Source: Triatoma infestans (lineage: Eukaryota > Arthropoda > Insecta > Hemiptera > Reduviidae). From it: DNA of 64,000 nt. The notes under the pieces were generated by a model that made no database searches, had not been told where the DNA came from, and worked only from the letters and a program-made list of their open reading frames with translations. Position 1 is the first letter of the stretch. Each line of letters starts with the position of its first letter. This document shows positions 21,281 through 30,347 of the stretch, one piece after another. The stretch is from NCBI GenBank assembly GCA_011037195.1, contig JAAEAF010006647.1:1-64000 (forward strand). Direction: 5' to 3'. Both the position numbers and the translations under genes were made by a program.

Positions 21281-22328
21281 GGCTTAGTTTCCTAATAAAC
21301 ACCAAAAAAGAGTTCAGAAAACAATACAAATAGGTTAAAAAGAAACAATGAGTATTAACATCGCTACTTGGTTTTTCTAAACAGGTGATTCACATCAGCT
21401 TTATCAATTAGTAATTGCAATTAATTTATGTATTAATGTGTGTAAATTGCTTCTTTTCTTTTTTCTTTTTTTTAAAAAAAAAAAGAATGATTATTTTACC
21501 CATTTTTTGAGAATTTATTTACAGGGTTGTATTTGTGCTGGTGAGTTTTAATCGTTTTTTATTTCTTCTGATAAAATCAACACCCACAGATGGAAGCGTT
21601 TTTTTTTAAATAAAAAACTAAATTTATTCAAGTTTGGGATTTAGGTCACACACTGCTGTAGTTTCTATGCAAACAAGTGCACATTTTTCTTTTTCTTCCT
21701 TTATTTGAAGAAACAAAAAAAAAAAAAAGTTCTGTTTTTATCTCGCCAACTTGAAAATGTTAATATCAATAAAATGAATGTAAATGGTTTGTTCTGGGAA
21801 ATTCCATCTCTCTACCAAGAGAAAATATTTTTACTGATAAAAAGAAAAAAAAAAAAAAAACAAGAAAATACAAAGTTTATTTTGATACAAATGATGATGT
21901 GATAAATGAACATGAACATTTTATCTTTATCATCCTCCCCGTAATGGGATCCCCAATTAGGAAGTATTTTTTCCATTTCAAGTAAATTAATAATAATAGT
22001 AAATCTGTCCAGTCTACAGATAAAAGCATTTTTGTACACAATTATTTAAATTTGTCCCCATGAAATTGACAAATAAAATGGCATTGTCAAATTTGAAGTA
22101 ATAGTTGTTGATTCCGTTGAAATATGTTTTAATAACAATAACAATAATAATGTGTTTACATACTACATTTTAAAAAATAATATGGTTTAAACATATCAGT
22201 ATATGTCACACTGAACATCTGAAATATTATCTTTAATTTGATTTTAACAGAAAAAAAACATTTTCTTACAAATGAAATGTCAACACTAATTAAACAATAA
22301 ACAAAAAAATTAAAGAATTATAATATAT
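21281..22328. other. AT-rich spacer
   Basis: No gene or shared repeat recognised. Short Lys-rich open frames (21705-21902) are homopolymer artefacts. Confidence 0.45.
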
Positions 22329-22722
22329 TGTAACGTTTTTCCCTCTAAACTAGTTACTGCAACTAGTTTTAAGTGGGTTCGTATAAATAAAATACTCTAA
22401 ACTTCAATAAATAAAACACCAATTTATTGTTATACACAATAAATTACAAAATACAATACTTAATAATAATTACTTCACAGTTTAAAGCACAAAAGTTCAT
22501 TTGTTCACTTTTTGTACACTTTTCACAAACTAGTGACTTCGTTTGTAACTGGAAAAACTCTCTCAACTCTCTGCGGTCCCACTATTTATACTGGTGGGGA
22601 ATCTTCTAGAACTTCCTCGATTCTTCTAGAGAGAACTAGAGCGCCACCAGCGCTTCCCAGCGGCCACTAGGAGAACCTTAGGTACCCCTTCTCTTCTAGA
22701 TGGCACCACTAGCTGCGTTACG
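22329..22722 (-). mobile_element. Solo LTR, family LTR1, copy 2
   Basis: TGTAACG to CGTTACG (last base of the expected CA mutated), flanked by the 4-bp direct repeat ATAT (22325-22328 and 22723-22726). On the minus strand it has the TATAAATA box and the GAACTTTTGTGCTTTAAACT transcript-start-side segment seen in the plus-strand copy at 50755. No internal retrotransposon sequence is adjacent. Confidence 0.85.
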
Positions 22723-22796
22723 ATATAAATATTATAATAACAAAGCTTAAAAAAAATAAGAAGGAGTAAACTAAGATAAGGTACAATATTAGGGAA

Positions 22797-23032
22797 AGGA
22801 TTAGCTCAATGGTCTAGGATTAGCGCATTGGACTACGATGCGGAGGACCGGGTTCGAATTCAGCGGTGCTACCCTTAGATTTTCTCTTTCCAAGAAGCGC
22901 CTACAGCTCACTGACAGATGATGGGCAATGTTGTTTGTAACGACAGACACTACCGGGAGGCTGGTTATATACTAAAAAGCTTCCGGGCGCAAATGACGAT
23001 AGCTGTTGATGAACCTTAAATTAGATAGATAT
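22797..23032 (+). repeat. tRNA-derived SINE-A variant
   Basis: GGATTAGCTCAATGGT, followed by a second A-box-like ATTAGCGCATTGGACTACGA, then GGACCGGGTTCGAATTC (B box, 22848-22861). The body CTCACTGACAGATGATGGGC and CTACCGGGAGGCTGGTTATA resembles a diverged SINE-A tail. The duplicated A box and absence of an acceptor stem argue against a tRNA gene. Confidence 0.65.
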
Positions 23033-23080
23033 ATAAAAAGCATTATTACAAATATTCATATATGCAGTGTAATGTTATGG

Positions 23081-23531
23081 TGAGATGTGTGTATAGGTAG
23101 CTTGTGACGCGAACATCTTAGCGAAAAGGGCTTGTATGTATATACGGTTAAGAGATGGAAGTATTAAGAATAATTAAGAATACACTGGTAGATTAAATTA
23201 AATATATTATCTTTAAGAGAATTTAAGTATTTTGAATATCACACTAAAAACTTATAATAAATTCTTATAACTTGATACTGGTATAGCTCTGATGCTTCCA
23301 CCTTGATTTGTAGCACAAGTCTGTCTTTAAAATATCTCTTCTCTTTGTTCCTTCAATTCCTCCCCTGTGAGACGAAGGGGTAGTACAATGCCATAATTTA
23401 TTGTTCTTGACCGTACCAGTAACTGTTTTCTTATACGTGGGCTTGTCCTTTTGCAAGGGAATGTCAATCTTTTTCTTAATTTTGATTTATTTATAAATTA
23501 ATATATTTTTATGTTTCTTGCATCCATCACA
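23081..23531 (+). mobile_element. LTR4 block, copy 2
   Basis: From TGAGATGTG to CATCACA; matches 12041-12498 along its length, with small indels (for example an insert around GACGAAGGGGTAG after the shared CTCCCCTGTGAG). Same orientation as copy 1. No target duplication seen. Confidence 0.5.
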
Positions 23532-23671
23532 GCAGTAATAATAAATTGTCAATATAATAATAATACATTGACAATATAACGTTCCTACATTGTTTATATA
23601 GTAAGTTTTTGGATAAGGCGAGGAACGGTATGAAGGGAAAATTCCTGCAACTTTAAGAAAAATATTAGGAT

Positions 23672-23941
23672 GTGTTTCAGTTTTTTATGCCTGAAATGTA
23701 TGGAAGGATCGTAGGTTACTATTTCGCGGCAGAGTGGATTGGGATGACGTCTAGAGTGGGAGAGGAGTTTCAGGAGACGATTTTGGATGAAGAAAATAAA
23801 CTGGGGTTGCAGAAGATTTTACGTGAAGTAGGTCGGATTTTCGTGTGTCGTGGTGAGTCAATCACAAGTCTTAGGTATTTGTTTTGGTTTTTTGATGTTA
23901 ATGTTACTAGTCAGGCATCAGGTGGAGAAAGCGTAAAATAA
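23672..23941 (+). other. Open frame of 89 codons, unassigned
   Basis: An uninterrupted frame in more balanced composition than its AT-rich flanks. The product is acidic with an aromatic C-terminal stretch (SLRYLFWFFDVNV). I recognise no domain, there is no splice signal I would defend, and no second copy in the window. It may be a transposon remnant, a small exon or chance. Confidence 0.25.
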
Positions 23942-23944
23942 CAT

Positions 23945-25040
23945 GGGCCTGATGACGACTTTGTGGAGTAGGAGTTTCTTTTGTTTGGTCATTTTTGAGT
24001 CGCATGACAGTAACCGGGAACAGTAGTATTATGGTCATTTGTCCTGTAAGTGAAGGGTCGTGAAGTTCAATGCGCCTTAAATTAAAAAAAAAAAAAAAAA
24101 TTCAGTCAAAAACATAAACAATATGTTAAACAAATATTTCAACAGTAAATACAAGTGTCACATAAAATGATGTAGAAATGTCAAACACAAACAAAGCAAC
24201 TACTCATTCATGTTAAATAATAATTAAATTGTTTTATTATGATGTAGCTATTAATTCTCCGACACTTTACAATAATCTATCAAGCTAGGCCAGTCTTTTA
24301 CGTACAAATAAGCTTTAAATTCATTGTAAGTTAGCAAACCTTTCTTTAAGTACTTTAAGCGAATTCCTTTAAAATAAGCCAAAGAGCCAATCTTATTTCT
24401 GTTGTATAATGAGCACAATTTGATCTGATTTATTTAAGTGTAGTAATTCGCCTCGTATTTTAATTAGCCAATCAATAGAATTTGCATTTAGCTTACTATT
24501 GTGAAAAATCGATTAGTGTAGACTGGAGTTTTAGAACGGTTGTATCAATAGTCAAAATTGATTTTAGAGCAGCCTATGAATAGAAGACTGCTTCCTTAGA
24601 ATTGTATAAGACAATTTTTCTTCGTGATTACTGTGGAAGTTAGGTCAAGTAACAAAAACGGAAGTTGTGCATCGGTTTTTAACTGATTAATTCTAAGAAT
24701 GAATCATGCCTCTAGAGAATAAAATTTTATGTGAAAATATACAGGCTGATTTATTGGTATTGTGACAAAAAGAAATGATGGATGACAGTTTACCTCATTT
24801 GCAACATGCGCTGAAAAAAATCTGGTGTGAAACATTGAAGATTTTTACTTGTTATAGTGAAAAGGAAATATATATATACATCAATTGAAGCTAAATTCAT
24901 TGATGAATTCACTATTATGGAGAGCAGCGGCATTTCTTGAGGGAAAAAGGGGACTATTTGAGAATATTTAAAATAAATCACGTGGTTAATATTTGAAAAT
25001 ATTCTAAATAATAATATCATATAGGTAGTTTTGTACAATT
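23945..25040. other. AT-rich spacer with an ETS-repeat left-end scrap
   Basis: Mostly unrecognised. Positions 24818-24838 read AAATCTGGTGTGAAACA, the isolated left terminus of the ETS-repeat. Confidence 0.45.
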
Positions 25041-26025
25041 TCTTTCTCTCATTCCTAGTAAGAGGAAGTGTTGTTATCGAGTCAAATTTTCGATATCGAG
25101 TTTTCACCGGAAATTCACGTGGTGAGGTCCCCTGAATCCAATCAAGTGGTTTTTAGAAAATGGTTTTGTGCTTGTGTATGTATGTGAATAGCATAGTTCA
25201 AAAACGAAAAATCATAGAAAGTACAAACTTGATATTCCGTTTATGTATCACCATGGGATCCGACAATAGGTTATCTATCGAAATTCTTCAACCGGAAGTA
25301 CCCCAATATTCGATAAAAAGTGGCTTCGATGATTTTCTCCAAACTTCGTTTATCAACTACACATGCAAGGATCTAAAACTATTATTTAAAACATCTCTCT
25401 GGAAAAATTAATTCAAGAGCACTTTTAGGGGAAAATTGGGGTTAGGTTTTTCTCTAAAAGTGCTATATCAGTTTACTATACAATTCTGTCAAATAAATAA
25501 TATTAAGCTTAGAATTAAATGTTTTGTTGAAATTATGGATGTTTGAAGAAAAATCGGATGACCGAAAGTGCGTTTTTACTGAAATGTATTTTTCAGTTTT
25601 CTGGTATTTTCTCTAATAAGGCTCCAACGATTTACTTTAAGCTATGAATGTGAACTACACATATAAAGTGCTACAACTTTTATTTGAAACATTTCTCCTG
25701 GTAAAGTCATTTATGGGGGCTTTTGGGAGAAGGGCGGGGTTAAGTTTCCCTCTTAAGTCCTATCATAGTTGATTACACAAATCTACCATCTAAACAAAAT
25801 TAATTGGAAATAAATAGATGACCAAAATTCTGAGTTCCAAGAAAATTAGTAAACCGGAAGTGCGTTTTTACTGAACCTTTTTTCTTTTCTTCAGTTTTCG
25901 ACGAATTTCTATCAACTCCGACGAAATTCATTAAATTTGGTATTTTAACTGTAAAATTTGTCAATTACTATTTCGAATTTTGGAATCAGAGAAAAGTCGT
26001 GTGAGTGTTTCACACAAGATTTTTG
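25041..26025 (-). repeat. ETS-repeat copy E (full length)
   Basis: Starts with the palindromic right terminus (TTTCTCTCATTCCTAGTAAGAGG, imperfect), then TTTTCGATATCGAGTTTTCA and GGTCCCCTGA. ETS-type motifs are ACCGGAAGTA at 25291, a mutated GACCGAAAGTG near 25560 and ACCGGAAGTG at 25853. Ends with GTGTGAGTGTTTCACACAAG. The (TG)n tract near the right end has shrunk to TGTGCTTGTGTATGTATGTG. Confidence 0.75.
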
Positions 26026-26337
26026 TTTATTACAAAGAAAAGCTTTTTTAAAATAATGTTGATTTATTATTTTTTTTTTTTGGACGGTAATTAAACCCGC
26101 AGGGATATGTTTTTGTTTCTTATTAATTCTCCAAATATTTTGTTATGTTTAAAAAATTCATTCATTATTGGTTATGTAATTTCAATTGATTAATGTAATT
26201 GTAAATTATGTAATTGTTGAATTTTTTTTTTTTTAAATACCAATTGTTAAAAATGTTCTCACTTGATTGCAACAAAATGTTGTTGATTGTATTAAATCTT
26301 TGAGGACTGATCATTGCCTTTTTTTTTACTATACGCA
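26026..26337. other. AT-rich spacer
   Basis: Nothing recognised. Confidence 0.4.
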
Positions 26338-26550
26338 CTCTATTGGGGCGGGTGTTGGTGTAGTGTTTATGAGCATGGATCTGTAAGGGGGAGGACCCCA
26401 GTTCGAGTCCAGCGTATAACTGCTAAATTTTATATTTGTTTAAAAAATGTTAATAGTAAAGTAGGTGCTTCTTCCCTCGTCCACGACACCTAATTTGGTA
26501 GTTGGACGTTAAGCCCGCCTGAAAAAAATAGGCATTACTTTACTTTACAT
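26338..26550 (+). repeat. SINE-C, tRNA-derived, with (TTTAC) tail
   Basis: GGGCGGGTGTTGGTGTAGTG resembles a degraded A box. The B-box region is GACCCCAGTTCGAGTCC (26394-26410). The body ends CGTTAAGCCCGCCTG, then A-rich sequence and TACTTTACTTTACA, a short tandem tail. A body distinct from SINE-A and SINE-B. Confidence 0.55.
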
Positions 26551-26643
26551 TTTTTTTACTTTATACCCACCCTATCACTACTGAGTATACCGGAGCAATC
26601 AAGTACACGTAACACTATCACCGCAATTAACGTTAACAGAATT

Positions 26644-27560
26644 TGTTTGGTATAAAACCAGGAAATAAAATAAAACAATAAAAGAAAATTAAAAGGTGAG
26701 AGGGGGGGCGCCTTTCATAGGCTTTCCAGTCCCTCTGGTAGGCTCTGTTTGGTATAACAAGACAGGTATAATATATTTAATAATTAATACCTCTGCTAGG
26801 CTCTGTTAGAGTGATTAACAGGGGGTATAATAAAATGAATTATAAATGAAATGTTTAATAATATTAAGTTACGGAAAATATTGAGTGGACTGTATAAAAG
26901 ATTGAGCCATAGGGGCTCAGATAACATGAACAAATTAATATTTAACAAATACCAAATGAGAAGCAAAAAATAGTTATTAAATTCACCAAGCCAAAAGGAG
27001 TGGCGCTTACCTCAAAACGCAGACACCTTAAAATTAGTGTGGTTCGACTGACCTTCAGCCCATATGGGGAATGGAAGGAAAATAGGAGACAGGAAAAAGG
27101 AAACAAAAGGGAACCATATGCCTGTAATTCCAGCGTCGTTGTCCACACAGTACGGCTGATGAAAGTAGATGAAAATTCAAACGGGCTCCAGGAAAGCTGT
27201 ACGGTCGGAGAAGCAGCGGAAGTAGAGACCACGTGCTTGCCGTTCACTCTTACAGGCTTGGAGAATCCGTAGGCAGTCACCCGACAAGAAATCGACTATC
27301 ACGATTAACGCTGAGGAAAACCAGAGGTGGCAAACCTGGGTTTTCCACTAAACGGAAAAGCGGAAATGCAATTAAGTAGGCAAATATTCGCACTGCACTA
27401 TGTTACTTGTCTGGATGTTACTTTGTGACTGAGTGGAAGGGCAATTTCAAAGGGACTACCCCCACTCTCTGATTAGGACACAGCCTAGAGTTATCAGTTT
27501 ATATTTTAGTATATTAAATTTTTTAGGGCGGCAAATTTAAATTTCGATAAATACCGAACA
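26644..27560 (-). repeat. BEL/Pao 3-prime LTR (917 bp)
   Basis: TG to CA ends (plus strand TGTTTGGTATAAAACC to ACCGAACA). It holds an internal near-repeat: the 5-prime GTTTGGTATAA motif recurs at about 26747 within CTCTGGTAGGCTCTGTTTGG, and CTCTGCTAGGCTCTGTTAGA follows near 26791. Compared with the other LTR it has one fewer G in the AGAGGG run and single substitutions around 26912 and 26951. Confidence 0.93.
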
Positions 27561-27568
27561 CACCCCCC
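27561..27568 (-). promoter_or_regulatory. Polypurine tract of the BEL/Pao element
   Basis: CACCCCCC on the plus strand, that is GGGGGGTG on the coding strand, immediately before the 3-prime LTR; the usual primer position for plus-strand DNA synthesis. Confidence 0.7.
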
Positions 27569-27683
27569 GTTGAACTTGTTCAACCTTTAATTAGATAAAG
27601 TAATAAATATGGTTAGTAATCCAGTCCCTACGATATGCAATTTTTAAAAATGGTGACTGGACTAAGTAAATGTAAAAGTGGGG

Positions 27684-30347
27684 TTAGTTGGCAGTAGGCA
27701 AACAATAAAGTTTGCTTGCCGCACGCAGAAAAGTACCAGATAGGGTACGAACTTCAGCCTTACGAACAACGCCGTCCGGAGCTGAATAAACCTTAATAAT
27801 TTGGCCAAGAGGCCACTGGCGAGGAGGACAGTTCGGTTCTTCGACCACTACCACGTCGTCTACCTTTAAATTAGAGCCAGGGTGAAACCATTTGGCACGA
27901 GATTGAAGGGTAGCAAGGTACTCCATTCGCCATTGCTTCCAAAAGCGTTGAGTTAAGGCTTGGATCAACTTATAATGTTGCAGGGAGCCATCATTAGGTT
28001 CAGCGCAGTCCTGTTCCGGAGGCGCAGTAATGGCACGCCCAATAATAAAGTGTCCCGGAGTGAGAGGTTGAAGCTCACCCGGTGAAGAGGGCATCGCCGC
28101 CAAAGGGCGGGAATTAAGAATCCCTTCTATTTGTGTTGCAAGCGAAGTAAATTGGAATAGGGTAAGAATATTAACCCCAATGACTCGCCTAAGATGAAAT
28201 TTGGTGGATCTAACCGCACGTTCCCATAAACCACCCATAGATGGGGCAGCCGGAGGCAGAAAGGAAAACTCAATTTTATTTTCCACCGCAAAATTCTGAA
28301 CAATTTTATTGTTCAAAGGATCCTTAAGAATGAGGTTAAATTCGCGCTGTAGCACACGTTCTGCCCCTTTAAAATTGGTACCACAATCTGAAAATATCTG
28401 TTTGGGGCATCCACGACGACTAATAAAGCGTCTCAGCACATCCAAAAAGGAATCAGTGGACAAATCTAGGGCAACCTCTAGATGAACCGCCTTTACGGCG
28501 AAGCAAACAAATATGCATAAGTATATTTTAATTAAGGGGGCCTTGCGTAAAGAATAAGGCTTCACAATAAAAGGTCCACAGTAATCAATTCCAGTGTGAT
28601 AGAACACTGGGGCAGGATTTACACGTTCTGGTGGTAAATCGGCCATTAACGGTGGAGTATTGCGGGGATTTACCCTGAAACATTCCACACAATTAAAAAT
28701 CATAGTACGTATTACTTGGCGCGCAGCCAGAATCCAGTACGTAAGAGATAGCTGGAATTGAACCTGAGAGGGTCCAGCATGGCCTAGCCTTATATGGGTA
28801 TGACGAATTAACAAATCGATTAAATAATGTTTCTTAGGCAAAATTATGGGATGCTGACCTTCATAATTCAGGGCGTTGGTCAACCGACCTCTGACGCGCA
28901 TTAAACCAAAATCGTCTATGTAGGGAACTAGCCGTTGAATGGCAGTTCGCGCAGGTTTATTCCGTTTAACGGCAAGCAAATCTTCGGGGAGTCCGCTTGA
29001 CTGTATGTAGCGCATAAGACAGTTATGGGCCAATCGGCGGCATTCTAAGGGAGTCAAATTATTGCCCTTGAGCCTTGACGGAAACCACTTGATCATGAGC
29101 GTTACAATACGCAGACATTTGTCCCAAGAAGAAACTGATGAAAATAATTGAGCGTCACACTGAGTGACCGCCAAAGAGCAGGGAGCTACCGGTTTTAATT
29201 CTAATAACTGGTCATCCACAATGGTAGGAGGTGGCATGGAAGGCCAAAATTCCTCACACTCGTACAACCAGGGAGGTCCTGTCCACCACATTGGAGATGA
29301 AATTAACTCATTAGGGTAACAACCTCTCGACGCAAGGTCAGCTGGATTGACATCGCCGGGGATATGTGACCACTCGGCACCTTCTGTTAATTCAGAAATC
29401 TGGGCCACCCGGTTAGCTACAAAGGTTTTAAGTAAGTAGGAGGGAGTTTTAATCCACTCCAGGACAATAGCAGAATCTGTCCACAGAAATATTTTGTCAA
29501 TGGACATATGACGGCTTAACAGCTCCCGAAAATGGTGCGCTAGTTTAGCCAAAAGATGTGCGCCTGAAAGTTCAAGGCGCGGCACAGTCATCGTCTTTAG
29601 AGGGGCTACCTTAGTTTTGGCAGTCAAAAGCGTACAACAGACGCCTTGTTGAGAAGCTGACCGAATATATAAGACGGCAGCATATCCAAGTTGGGAGGCG
29701 TCAGCAAACCCGTGTAACTGTATGGGTGGCGACGCAGAACCCAAAGGACGAGCAATTTTTATTTCCGCCAAACTAGTTGACAACATGGTTACAAAGCCTT
29801 TCCAGGGTTGAGACAAGTCATCAGATAATGGAGTATCCCAGTCTAAATGATTGCGCCAAAGCGTTTGTAGAAAGCATTTCGCTTTGAATATTACTGGAGC
29901 AATCCAGCCACAGGGGTCATATAACTTGGCAGTTTGAGCCATGACTGAGCGTTTAGTCAGCGGGGCATCCTTTCCAAAGACCATTTCTGCGGCGGGGAAT
30001 TCAAAAACATCAGGGTTCGGCTTCCAGACCAGACCTAAAACAGACTGAGGTTCAATAAGATAAGTGGCAACTTCATTAAAACAAGTAGCCTTCCACAAAT
30101 GGGGGTGATTGCTGGCCCATTTGTCCAGCACAAATCCTCCTTTGGCCAACAGGGCAAAAATTTCATTTTGCAATTCCTGGGCCTCTTCAAGTGTATGGGC
30201 ACCTGCAGCCAAGTCATCAACGAAAAAATTCTCAAGCACTAACTTAGAAGCTCGAGGGAACGCCTCGGCTTCATCACAAGCTAATTGTTGTAAACTACGG
30301 ATGGCCAAATAAGGGGCACAACTAAGTCCGTAGGTTACGGTTTTCAA
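27684..30347 (-). CDS. BEL/Pao pol, second frame: RT end, RNase H, integrase
   Basis: 887 codons counted from an internal Met, which is not the true start; the frame begins inside RT after a frameshift. Residues 41-49 (FFVDDLAAG) hold the VDD form of the RT active site. RNase H spans roughly 205-345, with candidate acidic residues D216 (LHGFADAS), E259 and D291 (WTDSAIVLEWI), then GDVNPADLASRG. The integrase zinc domain is H518/H523 with C553/C556; the catalytic core has D588 (TGIDYCGPF), D654 (FSDCGTNF) and E709 (GLWERAV). The C-terminus (PPRQWPLGQI) is the DUF5641-like end typical of Pao integrases. All catalytic positions look intact. Upstream it overlaps the gag-pro-RT frame by four bases at a different phase. 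Confidence 0.95.
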   Translation of the reverse strand: MKTVTYGLSCAPYLAIRSLQQLACDEAEAFPRASKLVLENFFVDDLAAGAHTLEEAQELQNEIFALLAKGGFVLDKWASNHPHLWKATCFNEVATYLIEPQSVLGLVWKPNPDVFEFPAAEMVFGKDAPLTKRSVMAQTAKLYDPCGWIAPVIFKAKCFLQTLWRNHLDWDTPLSDDLSQPWKGFVTMLSTSLAEIKIARPLGSASPPIQLHGFADASQLGYAAVLYIRSASQQGVCCTLLTAKTKVAPLKTMTVPRLELSGAHLLAKLAHHFRELLSRHMSIDKIFLWTDSAIVLEWIKTPSYLLKTFVANRVAQISELTEGAEWSHIPGDVNPADLASRGCYPNELISSPMWWTGPPWLYECEEFWPSMPPPTIVDDQLLELKPVAPCSLAVTQCDAQLFSSVSSWDKCLRIVTLMIKWFPSRLKGNNLTPLECRRLAHNCLMRYIQSSGLPEDLLAVKRNKPARTAIQRLVPYIDDFGLMRVRGRLTNALNYEGQHPIILPKKHYLIDLLIRHTHIRLGHAGPSQVQFQLSLTYWILAARQVIRTMIFNCVECFRVNPRNTPPLMADLPPERVNPAPVFYHTGIDYCGPFIVKPYSLRKAPLIKIYLCIFVCFAVKAVHLEVALDLSTDSFLDVLRRFISRRGCPKQIFSDCGTNFKGAERVLQREFNLILKDPLNNKIVQNFAVENKIEFSFLPPAAPSMGGLWERAVRSTKFHLRRVIGVNILTLFQFTSLATQIEGILNSRPLAAMPSSPGELQPLTPGHFIIGRAITAPPEQDCAEPNDGSLQHYKLIQALTQRFWKQWRMEYLATLQSRAKWFHPGSNLKVDDVVVVEEPNCPPRQWPLGQIIKVYSAPDGVVRKAEVRTLSGTFLRAASKLYCLPTAN

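Noticed and set aside
26942..27280. Open frames inside both BEL LTRs
   Set aside because: Identical in the two LTRs because the LTRs are copies; no domain, non-coding U3/R/U5 sequence.
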